Of a stretch of 64,000 bases of DNA, positions 22,097 through 33,204 are shown piece after piece. Positions within the stretch are counted from its first letter, which is position 1; each line of letters begins with the position of its first letter. The notes under the pieces were generated by a model that searched no databases, was not told the DNA's origin, and saw only the letters and a list, made by a program, of their open reading frames with translations. The position numbers and the translations under genes were made by a program. The DNA lies in the NCBI GenBank assembly GCA_013423325.1, contig BLJB01000222.1, positions 62,001-126,000 on the forward strand, given 5' to 3'. The stretch is from Usnea hakonensis. Lineage: Eukaryota > Ascomycota > Lecanoromycetes > Lecanorales > Parmeliaceae.

Positions 22097-25000
22097 TCAA
22101 TGATAACTTCTCATCGCCTCCATATAGCCCGGTCCGCCCTTCAAGTCCCTCTCAAAGGTCTCGGCAACGTCGAGTACTTTGATGATATGGTCCATCCCAA
22201 GCTTCTTCTTCTCATTAACTGCGAGAGCTTGGGCTGTGCGGACTGCGTTTTTGATCTATTGCGAAACATTAGACTCACAATTCGAGCTTCGTTCGGTCAA
22301 GAAAGACATACCTGTCGACCATTGAGATTGCGCCTAGCAAGCCTATCGAAATCTTCCTTTGAAAAGTCATCGACTTCAACGCCGCCGCCAATGGCCTTGA
22401 CTTTGTTGATGAACGTTCTCCAGACGCTATTCTTAGCTTTGTTGTCAAGTTCGCCGTAGCGGAGAGCAACGTGGATACGAGACTGGAAGGCAGGATCGAA
22501 GGTTTCCACGCGATTGGTGGTTAAGAAAAGGATGCCTTGGAAGTATTCCAGGAGTCGAAGGAAGATGCTGACGAGCGCATTTCTGCCGACATCCTGTGGC
22601 CTGCGAGCCTCTATGATTCCTCATTAGCACGGTCGTTGAAGGGCGTCGATTAGAAAGCGTACCTAAGAATACATCCGCTTCGTCGAGTAGTAAAACCGCC
22701 CCCCATGAGTGAGCGACGTCAAGGATCTTGTTGAGCTCGGTCTCCAATTGATCAGGCCTAGTACCCAATTCTCCAGTAGAAACCATGTAAAGCGGCCGTT
22801 TCAGCAACTCAGCGATGCCTTCCGCGGTGAGGGTTTTACCGGTACCAGGAGGGCCATGAAGAACAGCGACTAGACCCCGACCCTTCCCTGAACATGGAGT
22901 CAGCAACGTGTACATACGCTGCACTGGCATGAAAAGAGTGCATACCTTGAATCACGTCATCAATATTGCGGCTTGCTTCGAAAGTATGAGATTCCACAAG
23001 AGCTTTGACAATTGCTTTTTGGTTATCAGGCAGGACCAAGGAATTGAAAGCACCCTCATTCCAGTCAATATCCTTGATACCCGAGACACTGAATTCAAGC
23101 CAGAGCTTCTCGCTGAAAGCGAAGCCAAGAACGACAGGGCTAGCGATGAGAAACTCCTCTTCCGTGAACTCGCGCTCTACCGTGGGTTCTTGGCCCGGAA
23201 TCTCTTCGATATCCTCTTTGAGCATCTCGTTGCCGTTCTCATCCACTTCAACTTCCACGACCATGAATCTATCATCGTCGTCCTTAATTAGTTTGTACTT
23301 TGTGGTATGCTTGTCCGTTTCTTTGAATTGATCCCTAGCCTCGGACGCGTGTCCTCCGTCTGAGGAGCTTTCTTGGCAATCGGCGCAACTGTCAGCATCG
23401 CTGTCGTCGTCTTCGGGATTATCAAGAATATCAGGATCCCCAGCCTTCACCGTGGAGATCGGGTAATTTGGATTAATCCTGCGATGTATGGCCGGGTCTA
23501 CCATAATCCTGCCGTTGATGTTGACTTTTATGTATTGCTTTTTCTTTTTGTAAAATGCCATGCCTTTGTGGAACTTGTATTGCATACCCTTGAGGCTGGC
23601 AAACTTCTTCCCACGTTCTATGAGCTCTTTCTTTATTGTTTCAGTATCTTTGTGGTACTTGAGAGGGTAACAGGCGAGGTTGGTAATTTTGCGAGGGCCT
23701 TTGAACTCCTCAACCTCAATCTCCATCGAACCCATGCCAAAAGTCTTGCCATCGTATTCAAGGTAGCGCCCTTCAATGTTGTAATATTTGCCTTTAACAA
23801 AGGAAGAATGCTGGATTCAATTAGAATACTTCCACAGAGAGCGCGGTAAAGGACTCTTACCATGTTGGCATACTCGATCTTGAAGGCTCTAGGCTCATCT
23901 GGATTGCCATACGTTTGACAATAGGCAATCTCATTACTCTTGAACAGTGCCCAGAGAAGCTCGAAGGTGATAGTATTGTTCTGCAACAGGGGATAGAGAG
24001 TCTTCTTGATCTCTGCATAATCTTTATCAAGATACTTGATGAGTATCTTTAGGTGCTTAGCCTTAGTGGTAGCTGAGAACTTCTTCTTGTTTTTCTTGTC
24101 TTTCCTACTTTCCGTTTTACTCTTCTTTTTAAGCCTTTTCATATGAGTCCGTATCTCTTCAAGGTAAAGAAAAATCATGTTAGGATCAATGACAGGCGTC
24201 TCCTCAGCGAAGGAAACACCTTTGACTTCTTCCATGACGTCCTTCAAGGCCTCTTTGAGCGCCTTACTCTTAATATCGAGAACTGTACTGATGTACTTGT
24301 TCTCCCAGTCGAAGATCCGACGGACTTGGAAAGAGTACTGGTCATACTCTCCAAGATCAGGATCCTCCGCTGTGGCTTTGAGAACATAGTTGTGCCGAGT
24401 GCTGTCCCATATTCGGTCGACGCGGACAAAATCAACTTTGGAGCCCCTATGATCTGTCAGCACAAAGACCTGGCGATGGTCGAAGATCAGAAAAACAAGA
24501 AGTAGTACGCAATGTTCAGCCATGGCAATATCTTCCTCGAAGATAGGCGCGATTCGTTAAATCAAGTGGGCGAATTGCCTATCGGATCTGCCATCGCAAG
24601 GGACACAAGCTGTAGTTGACTTCTTTTCTAGGAGAGGATAGACGTTGGTGCTGGGAAAGTTACAGAAGACTGACCTTTTGCCAGGCTTTCCCTTCGCCTT
24701 GGCATCTTTTTTCCCTGATTCACCAGTGATCTTCTCGGTTTCTGCGGCGCTTCCTTTTACAGCACGCTTCGCTAAAGGATTGAGACATATAGCTTTTAGC
24801 TGAGCCAGCTGTTGCTTGCTGATTGTAATATCTTCGTTGTCCTCCCCAACCTCCTCCTCCTCATCGTCTTCTTCCACCACCTTGCTCTTCTTAGCCCGCT
24901 TCTTCTTCTTCTTCTTCTTTTTGCTATGCTTCTTTTCTTCTTCGGACGAACTTGACTCGTCCGAGGAATCAGAATCGGTCTCCTCTGCTTTAGCCTTGGC

Positions 25001-25531
25001 CTTGGCCTTTCTTCTCGCTTTCAGTTTCTTCGCCTTTTTCGCTTTACTTTTCCGATCCTCCTCCTCTGATGATGAGTCTGAAGAGTCATCTGAGCTGCTG
25101 GAGCTGGAATCATCGGACGACGAGTCGTCGCTATCGCTACTGCTGTCGGTCTCTACAGCTTTGGAATTCTTTTTGCTCTTCTTGGAATTTTTAGCAATTT
25201 TCTTGCCAGTAGACTTCTTGACTTTGGCAATTTTGGAGGTGATTTCTTTGGATGTAGCCGAGCCATCGGGCTTAGTTTGGCTTGCCTCGTCCTTAGCCTC
25301 TGGAGAACCTGACGATGGAGCTGTTTCTTCCTGCTTAGGGGTACGCTCTGCCGATTCTTCCATCTTTGTCGCGTCAATGTCTCCAACACTCTGATTGTTG
25401 GAACTTGAGGATTGTGGAGGAGTTGCAACAGGTGTACAGTCTGAGGCGGTGGAAGATACGGAGGCGTTTGTAGAAGGCTTCCACGAAGGTGTCACAGGGT
25501 GTTTAGCCGTTTTTTCCAATTTAGGGATCAT
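22097..25531 (-). CDS. AAA+ ATPase with DUF7025-type N-terminal region
   Basis: Six coding exons: 25531-24675, 24446-23861, 23810-22946, 22887-22663, 22610-22312 and 22255-22097, giving 996 aa. All introns (228, 50, 58, 52 and 56 bp) keep frame; the first uses a GTCAGT donor. Residues 1-280 are disordered, with long Ser/Asp and Lys tracts. Residues about 290-720 match the region fungal annotation calls DUF7025 (GSKVDFVRVDRIWDS, KYLDKDYAEIKKTLYPLL, EGRYLEYDGKTFGMG). The AAA core has Walker A GPPGTGKT at about 781-788, Walker B LLLDEAD at about 835-841 and a sensor-1 region LTTNRVETFDPAFQSRI. It ends GGPGYMEAMRSYH. Cellular role is unknown for most of this large family. The start is uncertain: a spliced four-codon first exon at 25683-25672 would add MFTSASDSDL. 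Confidence 0.88.
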
Positions 25532-26327
25532 TAGGTCTGAGTCAGAAGCCTGGAAATGTGTTAAGGTTGGCACCAGGCGATATGGATTGTGTTATGCGAG
25601 TGGTAGTAGAAGAAGGGTTGGTGAAAGGGTAGTAGTAACGGTGGTAATGGTGTGAAATTACTGGCATGTACTGAAGTGAACATTTGGACAGCGAAAGGCT
25701 CAAATGAGAGATGTTTCAGAAAAGTCCTGGAGCCTGAAGCCTGACCCGGAGGCATGCGGCCTCATGAAGTCGCCTTGCTCTTCTACCTGGCAAGCTAGTC
25801 CGAGCTCAGTTGGTCCAAGCGCGCGGAAAGGGGCAACTTACTTATCTCGTAAGGCTGACTCACTTCTCTGCCACCTCGCATAAAGTAATCAATATATTAT
25901 TGAAAAAAATACAATATTTACATGCAATGCAAGAAATATATATCATTTATTGATTCCCAGATCTGAACATCACTACTTTAGTATTCATTCTACTGCACTC
26001 GCATCTCTGGGTCTTTGTACTGCAGCAAAAGAGCTGTGTCGCCGGAAACCTACGAGTAATGATTGGCTCGGGTTGACCGCGTCATCATTGCCTTCCGTTG
26101 ACCTACATATCTTTGCATACTGAGGTATCCATTCACAACAAGGTAAAATGTCTACCTTCAAGGTACGTCCGCAGTACTTGTACTCGTACGTTGCCCCAAG
26201 CCTCTCGGAAATCGCCACCTACAAGGTCAATCTTGCTTATTTGTCTTACTCAGCCTGACCACTCGCCACTATGTACGCCTACTAGTACAACAGTGGTCGT
26301 CCACATACAGTGCAGATGTGAGAATTT
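25532..26327. other. AAA gene promoter and 3' side of the aminotransferase gene
   Basis: No gene seen. A possible 5' UTR intron or first-exon intron of the AAA gene ends with CCAG just before 25552. Bases 25880-25950 are AT-rich. Confidence 0.5.
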
Positions 26328-27748
26328 TCATAGTCTCGCCGACTTCGGCTGAAGATATTCCCCGCTTTTAGTACGCTCGCAAAGTGATTTGAGGGCCCTG
26401 GCTCCCTTCTCGAAATCGCACAGATCAAGGTAGATCTGCCCACTAAACCTCGTCCAAAATTTTCTCGCATGAAAGAATATTGGCGAGAATAGATCCAATT
26501 CGTTCATGATAATCTCCGTCATCCAGAAGGCTACCCGATACATGTCTTTCTCCCGAATCTGCCCCTGCCCATCTCCGATCTCTAATGGCAATCGTACGTT
26601 GGCAAAGGCGCATTTCGTAAGTGTTTTCGTCTCGTTTTCCATAACGTCTGTGCCGAGGATTGCAGCAGCCAATCGTCCAGCTTCATTTGAAATTTCTTCG
26701 CAGTACCTCACAATACTTTCTTCTCCGCCGCAGACCTCGCGTCTGAACTTCAAAGCTTCTTCTATGCAAAGGTAAGGACAGACATCTAGAGTCCCCACGA
26801 AGTCAAAAAGCAGGACAAAGGGGCTTTTGCCAGAGTTCTCAGTCATGAGGGGGCTCATGATCTCGGTACCTGAGTCTCGCGGCTTAGGCACGAAGCCGTG
26901 AGAAGTCGGCATACATGTGCGAATCAGGTGTTGGTTTCTTTTCGGAACGTGGAAAACAGCACATGCTCTGGGTACGTATAACCATCTAGTGCAGTAGTAC
27001 CTCTCTGATTAGATTGTGGTAGGTCTGTTTAAGTCCGTACGCGACAAGGATAAACTCACTTGTGGCAGTTGCTTGTGAAGAAGTCCGGCTGTACCTTGGA
27101 TAACCCGAGGTCTATTTGGCCTACCCCATGAGCACCGTCAACCAGACTTAGGACGTTTTCCTCCCGGCACACCTCCACCAATCGCTCCCATGGCACTCTG
27201 ACGCCAGGAAGGCTTGAGATGGTATCAAAGATTGCGAGCCTAATTTTCAGCCTGCTGCCCTGGTTAACGTCCCTAATGGCCGTCTGGAAGCTTGATACCA
27301 AAACATCGTCACTGATCGGATACTCTACTGCAACGTTGATACTTTCGACGCCTCTGGTCTCGTGAAGATACTCTAACATCTTCGCCAGAGACGAATACAA
27401 AGTACTCAAATGCAGAATTGCATCTCCTTTTTGGTAGCTCATGTTATACAAGACGACATTGATAGCGGTGGTGGCATTCGGGACAAAGACGACTTCATTG
27501 ACTGGAATGTCCAAGAAAGAGGCCAACGCGGCACGAGATTTGTCCAGCATTAGTGGGCATTGGTAGCGTTGGAACTTATCGGGCCGTTGTTCGGATAGCA
27601 TTTGGCATTCGTGGAAACGATTTTGTACGGACTTGGGGTAGGTGCCAAAGGAGCCGTGGTTCAAGGGTGTGTAAGTGGGTGCGAGCATAAAATGATCGTC
27701 TCGCATGGTCCGTCCAAAGCTCGTCATGGGAATGAGTGCATCTGCCAT
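26328..27748 (-). CDS. class V aminotransferase-family PLP enzyme
   Basis: Two exons, 27748-27060 and 26985-26328, joined AA plus A (Lys) across a 74-bp GTGAGT...CTAG intron, giving 448 aa. The N-terminus has the class V opening YTPLNHGSFGTYP. VFVPNATTAINVV and the cofactor-binding LVDGAHGVGQ (Asp pairing with the pyridine nitrogen) follow. SNCHKWLY carries the lysine expected to form the Schiff base with pyridoxal phosphate. The layout resembles isopenicillin N epimerase-like and Egt2/EgtE-like C-S lyases, so a cysteine-derivative lyase or similar PLP reaction is likely. The exact substrate cannot be read from sequence. Start is set at the ATG 27748; a nearby internal Met (MTSFGRTM) is also possible. 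No neighbour suggests an ergothioneine or other pathway cluster. Confidence 0.85.
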
Positions 27749-28460
27749 ATTGCGCCAATCGTGACTGTGAGTCACCCAAAAGGCCAAAAACGGTAATCAG
27801 ACAGGAGGCTACCTTTACGTACGAGTACACAGGTCTGATGGTTGATAAAATGAGAAAAGCTCTGGAGACGGAATACTAATATATAATTCCGTGAAAAAGA
27901 AACTAAATCCTTCGGTGTATGCTCGCGTTGATTAGCCTCAGCAAGTGTGTGCTCTTCGCAGTCGGAAATGGTCGTTGGTTAGACATGTTGCATAAGCTCA
28001 TCGATAGTATGCAGCCACTGATGTTCCACGGTCAACAAAAGTTGGTAGCAGGTGGTCTCTAAGGTGCTTGTTGATGCTTAAGGTAACTTGAAATGTTTTA
28101 GTTCGCCGCGAAGGATGATGTGGTCGAATCCTCCAATAAAGTACTGACGAGGGTGAATCATTACATTTGAGCGATTCTGATTATTCTATTTGCGTCATGT
28201 TGCCCTGCCAAGAGCTGTTATCGATAAGAAGATCAGAAGGATCAGGAACATGCCGGCCACCCGCTTTTCCAACTTATTTGCTTGAGCCGCAAAACGCGTT
28301 CCCCAGCCTCGCCATTAATAAATAGAGTACTTAGTATTTCTCCGAGCTGCGTCGTCGTTCTTCTGATCTTTGCGCCCCAAACATACTCTCAAGTATTCTC
28401 GTAATCGCCCTCTCACCCAATCCAATCCAATCCCCAAGTCTGTGGAATTGACCACTCAAC
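27749..28460. other. divergent promoter region
   Basis: This lies between the aminotransferase gene (-) and the small coiled-coil gene (+), so both promoters fall here. No coding frame or repeat is seen. Confidence 0.5.
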
Positions 28461-29192
28461 ATGGCGCGCGCATATCAAGAAGCCCACATCCTAGACAGCC
28501 TGACCGCCAGCGTCAAAGATCTCCAGACCAAAACCGCCGACCTCGCCAAAGCAAAAGGCTACCACGAAGAAAGGATCAAGAACCTGACCACCGCCAATGC
28601 CGAACTACAAAAGAAATACGACGCGCTCGAACTCCGCATGAAAGCAAAGTATGCGCCATCCTCCCCTCCCACTGCGCCTCTCTCGCCCATCACCCACCTT
28701 CCCTCTCCCCCATGCATTAAGCCAGTCCCCTAACTAACAAACCCTCCCAGCGAACACAACGCAACCGCCCGCCTCCTAAACACGCACCTCTCCCTCTCCC
28801 CCCTCCCCAACAAAACCAACATCCCCCTCACCCCCCTCCACGACCTCGCCACGAACCGCCCCCTCCGCGCCTTCCCCAAACACATCAAAGACATCAAAAC
28901 AATGGCCGTCGCCGACGTCATCCAATGCCTGCAAGCGCTCGACGTGCCCTCTTTGGCGCTGAGTGCGGGCGAGAAGAAGGCGAGGTTGAGGGGGGAGATT
29001 GGCGTTGTGGAGGAGGAGAAGGGTGGGGGGTTGGAGGCGGGGAAGGGCGAGAAGGAGAAGGCAAAGGAGAAGACGCCGACGCCGGCGGATAAGGCGAGGA
29101 TCAATACGGAGAATGCGAAGAAGGCGGCTGAGGTGCGGAGGAAGGTTATTGAGGCGAAGCAGAGGAGGGCGGAGGAGGGAGCGAAGAAGTGA
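28461..29192 (+). CDS. small hypothetical coiled-coil protein
   Basis: Two exons, 28461-28648 and 28751-29192, joined AA plus C (Asn) across a 102-bp GTATGC...CCCAG intron, giving 209 aa. Residues 1-62 form a coiled coil (LTASVKDLQTKTADL, then LTTANAELQKKYDALELRM). The middle (about 75-115) is less charged, with a DIKTMAVADVIQCL helix. The last 90 residues are highly charged and Lys/Glu/Ala-rich, ending REEGAKK-like. I do not recognise a family. Second-exon codon use is very GC-rich in the third position, and the opposite strand happens to be open too, but the plus-strand product has the more protein-like order and a clean splice. Confidence 0.65.
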
Positions 29193-30226
29193 GGTTGGTG
29201 GTGGGAGGGGAAGGGTTCGGCTTGTGGATGGGGCGAGGAGGGAGGGTTCCGCTTCTGGACGCTGAAAGGAGGGAAGGTCCGGCTCTTGGTTGGGGAGGAA
29301 TTGATTCTGCTTTTGGGTGTCGAGAAAAAGATTCGGCTTTTGGCTGCGGAGCAATACTTTGACTTTTTGGCTGGAAGGGAAAAATTTAGAAGCGGGGGGG
29401 GGGAGGGGGGGTAAAGGGGGGTTTGGATCTCCGCATCTGTGCGGTATGGCTGTATGATTTGTTGGCGTGGCGATATATACCCGGAATGTGTGAGATGGTA
29501 ATTTTTGGGAAAAAGAGGGGGCCGTGGAGGGTGGCCATCGGCGGTGGGGAATAATGGAAGGGCCCAGGTGCTATTACAGAAAAAATCCCCCCAATCTTGG
29601 CTTCCTGCCTTGATCTTGTTTGGAAAGGTGCTGAGAAGGCTAGGAAGCCCCAAGGGAGGGGGCCCAGTGAGATATAGATATACACATACATACCTTAATT
29701 AGATAGAGATATATAGCCAGAACATACAATGTACGATCAAGACTTGTGTTTTATGGAGTGAAGGAGGAAGGATAGGGGGGAAGGGAGAGGTAGTTAGATA
29801 GGGAAGGATTGTAGGTTGAGCAGCGGTGATAGCACTACCAAACTACTTTATACCATAGGGGAGACGGTGACTTGTCAGTAAGTCAGTCAATCAAGTCACA
29901 GCGCACTCCTCCAAGCAAGCAAGATATGCAACTCTCAATTCGTCTTCATTCACTGATTCGACATACGAGGGAGACTATCTTCCAGCTATCGCTACCACCA
30001 TTGAAGAAGACACCCTAGCCTCTCTGTTCTCTCAACGCACCGAATCGATCCGACGAGCGAAACGAAGCTATCTTGAGATCCACTACATACATAGCGTAGC
30101 GTAGCCTAGGAAAATTGCATATTGCGTTCGTCGAAAAGACAAACGTGAACGAATCATCCGTTCATTACTTCCGCCCTTTTCCATTAATCATGGAAACTGG
30201 GACGACTCGGCGGAGATGCGAGGCCC
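29193..30226. other. intergenic between convergent genes
   Basis: Downstream of two convergent genes. Contains G-rich runs near 29393-29420 and no gene that I can support. Confidence 0.55.
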
Positions 30227-31931
30227 TTAGGCTGCGTCGTCGTCTCCGGAGGTCTGTTCCTCCTCTTTGACGGTAGCGGTGTTGTCAGTTGTAAGAGCAG
30301 CGGCAGCGGTGGCGGGAGTAGTAGTAGCATCGTTGTTGGAGTTGGCTGCAATGATGTTGGTCTTACCAGCGGCTTCGAGCTCCTTGAAGGTCTTTTGGAG
30401 GAAGGCGGTGGGGTATTTGGCGGCGCCGCGGCGTTCCATGCTGGCGGCGACGTTGGCCCAGAAGCCGGTGGCGAAGGCGTCTTCGATTTCCTTTTTGGCT
30501 AGGAGGAGATGCTGATGCTGTTGAGTTGTTGGTTAGCTGACTTGAGGTTTGGGGGCAAATGGGTAGAATGGGGGAATGGTGAGAGTGGGAGTGAACATGG
30601 AGAGTAACATACATCGGCTTCGTCCATACGCATCATGTTGACTTTGATGCGGTTGTAGCGGTTTGGAAGCGTGCTAGTAGTAGTGTCAGTTGAGATTGGA
30701 TTACCATGATGTTGATAAGAGTATACCTAGGAGCCGTGTCTTGTCCCGTAACCTCCTGCCATGTCGCGCGAATCTCCGCCCAGCTCTCACCCTTCTCCTT
30801 CATCGTGACCAACATCTTATCTGCATAATCGGCGTTCTCCCAGGAACTCGGGATACCGCGAGGAGCTGCGAGCTCCTTCTTAGGTGCCTGACGTTTACGC
30901 GGCGTGTCCTTGACTGTCATATCCACGGCCTCTCCGTTACCCTCGGTAGGAGAAGCCGACTTGTCGGTGGTCTCACCGGACTCGTCGTTGGCGTTGGATG
31001 TATTGTCGGTCTTGGTAGCTTTGCCCTTGGCAGGGGTACGCTTTGCTTTCTTTGGAGTAACCGGCTCAGGGCCCTCAGTCTCTCCATTCGTCCCTCCATT
31101 CTTTGTTTTCTTTACTGAAGCACGTTTCTTGGGAGGAGTGACAGGATCATTTCCTTCTCCATTGGTGTTGACATCGAAATTGCTGGCAGCAGTAGCTTTC
31201 TTCGTAGGTGAGCGCTTCTTAGTTGGCTGCGAGGAACCATCGTTGGTCGAGGTAGCAGCATTACGCTTCTTAGGCGTTTTTGGAGTAGCTTCGGTCTTGT
31301 CCGCGTCGGTATGCTGTTAAAAATTGATCAGCGGAAGAGCTTTGAGAGTAAGATGAACATTTGAGAGAAATTTATGACGAAGAGCTCAGTAGTCCCTCAT
31401 CGTTAAGGGCGAAGACGATGTGAAAACAGCTAGAATCGAGACACTCGCAGTATTTCAAGAAAAAATGCCACTACCTGGAGTGTGCTTGAAGGTTGCAGGC
31501 CTTGCGCTATCTGGAATGGGGTGGACATGGTGTAGGTGTTATCAAACAAATTGCGGCAGAGCGTGAGATGAGAGAGGAAAACAATTGAGCGAGAGTAAAA
31601 GGGACGGAGGGCAGTCGTCCGAAATGCAACCCCTTGTTGCTGTGAAGTGAGAAGATTGAAAGAGAGGAAGATAATCAAAAGGAGAGAAAGAGTGAGGTGA
31701 AATATGCATGTTTCGACTCACTTTGCCAGCCACGGCCTCGTCGCCACTGCTGCTCATCTTGACCAGGGTGCCGGCAGCTGCGTTGAGTGCGGTGAAAGCA
31801 GTGCCTTGAAAATCTTTATGAGCTCCATGGCCAGGTCCGCCATTTTCATACACCGTAGTAACTTCAGTCTCGTTACCGTAGGGGACTTCCCCAAGAAGCT
31901 TGCGATCAACTTCACTCAAAGTGCTCGACAT
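30227..31931 (-). CDS. Myb/SANT-like nuclear protein, two possible first exons
   Basis: Core exons 31313-30727, 30673-30613 and 30517-30227 join cleanly. Two candidate first exons both end in phase 0: 31931-31722 (70 aa, MSSTLSEVDRKLLGEV) and 31528-31475 (18 aa, MSTPFQIAQGLQ). The protein would be 382 or 330 aa. The first half is a Lys/Pro/Thr-rich disordered region with KRTPAKGKATK-type basic patches suited to nuclear import or DNA contact. A SANT/Myb-like helical domain follows: SSWENADYADKMLVTM, SWAEIRATWQEVTG, STLPNRYNRIKVN. A second helical part has AFATGFWANVAASM. The tail is Ala/Thr-rich and acidic. The last acceptor is ambiguous (two CAG sites 6 nt apart, adding or dropping two residues). 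The upstream exon could instead belong to a separate gene. Confidence 0.72.
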
Positions 31932-32061
31932 GATGCTTATGGATTCTCGATGTCGCTTTGTTACTTTCTGTGCGTGATGGTAAAGAGGTGGGGGTGTTTG
32001 AACATGGACGGCGGAAGGTGGAAAATTGATGATGCCAATAGAAGTTCGAGAGGTTGGCAGG

Positions 32062-32598
32062 CTAGTACGCAGGTTGTACACTAAACCTAGGGACCTTGGT
32101 ACTACCTAGTGAAGTATTAGCCGGATAAGTTGAGTCACACAGTCTTTGCTTACTAGTGTCACCACCGTCCAAAACGGGCCAAAAGATATAGAAAGTCGAA
32201 AGACCAATATTGCAAAGGAGCAAAAGGAAGTCTTTGCGTGATGAACCACGGGCCTCCCTTCGCCTCCAAGCCTCCCCATTGCAGAGAGAGTTGTAGATGT
32301 CAGATACATGTCTGAACGTGAAGAGTATCAGAAACCAGGTTACTTCTATTCTGATGGCGCTGTCGATGTTGGTGTGTACGGCTCTGTATGACTTTTGGTT
32401 GGGCTTGTTGTACAGGTTCCCGTGGTACCACCCGACAGTGGAAATGAGGAAGAGAATCGCAATGTAGAGTATGTGCAGAATGGAATCAGAGAGAGCAACA
32501 ACTTTAAGCAGCTGTGATGATGATGGAGTATCCATATAGATAGTAATATTCTTTTCGATGAAGATGCTTTGATGGTTTTTTTCAGAGGGAGTGGGCAT
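32062..32598 (-). CDS. small hypothetical membrane protein
   Basis: Single-exon model of 178 aa from ATG 32598; the frame runs 20 codons further upstream but begins with TTG. There are three hydrophobic segments. The first is around residues 30-55 (ILHILYIAILFLISTVGWY), the second around 85-105 (VTWFLILFTFRHV), the third around 130-150 (FLLLLCNIGLSTFYIF). They are separated by charged loops, the pattern of a small multi-pass membrane protein. No family recognised. A GTAAGC inside the last codons could be a donor for a further exon, so the C-terminus is uncertain. Confidence 0.5.
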   Translation of the reverse strand: MPTPSEKNHQSIFIEKNITIYMDTPSSSQLLKVVALSDSILHILYIAILFLISTVGWYHGNLYNKPNQKSYRAVHTNIDSAIRIEVTWFLILFTFRHVSDIYNSLCNGEAWRRREARGSSRKDFLLLLCNIGLSTFYIFWPVLDGGDTSKQRLCDSTYPANTSLGSTKVPRFSVQPAY

Positions 32599-33010
32599 CT
32601 CGACTTTGAATCGGAATTTGTGATCGTGCTTTCTGTAATTGATTATGAACACTTTCAAAGTGGAAAGGAGGAAACTGCGAGTTTATATATTCCCAGAATT
32701 TTTAAGTTTTGCGCTAAGTGAGAATGAACGCCAAGTGAGAAGAATTGAGCTACTTCACCCTCAAGCTACTCCTCCACAGAATAATTGATATAGCGCTTAG
32801 GCCTCAATACTGGCTGGGCTGAGGCGCTGAGGATGGAACATTGTCGCATCTTGTGGTTTTAGACCTGCTTTCGCAGATGCACATAATCGGATCTCCCGCA
32901 GCTTCTCTAAACGCCTGGCTCAACACCGTGAGTTCTACTACTGCAACTCCGCACCACATAGTTTTTCTACTCTCATCATGTCCTAGTAAGCCCATCTCGA
33001 CCAATCGAAC
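32599..33010. other. short intergenic stretch
   Basis: About 410 bases between the membrane-protein start and the minisatellite. No gene or repeat recognised. Confidence 0.45.
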
Positions 33011-33204
33011 AGAATCTCCAGACGTTACATCCTCGTCCGAATTGGATCCTCGTCCTCAATGTCAGAATCTCCAGACGTTACATCCTCGTCCGAATCGGAT
33101 CCTCGTCTTCAGTGTCCGAATCTCCAGACGTTACATCCTCGTCCAAATTGGATCCTCGTCTTCAGTGTCGGAATCTCCAGACGTTACATCCTAGTCCGAA
33201 TCGT
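33011..33204. repeat. 53-bp minisatellite, about 3.6 copies
   Basis: Units begin at 33012, 33065, 33118 and 33171, an exact 53-bp period. Each contains AATCTCCAGACGTTACATCC followed by TCGTCC and GGATCCTCGTC, with a few substitutions between copies. On the minus strand the unit reads as an acidic coding tail (DSDEDVTSGDSDTEDEDP), contiguous with the end of the decayed gene at 33191-34065. Confidence 0.9.

Noticed and set aside
28730..29653. Long minus-strand open frame opposite the small coiled-coil gene
   Set aside because: Its Pro/Ser/Leu-rich composition is the antisense image of a GC-rich coding exon and of downstream low-complexity DNA.
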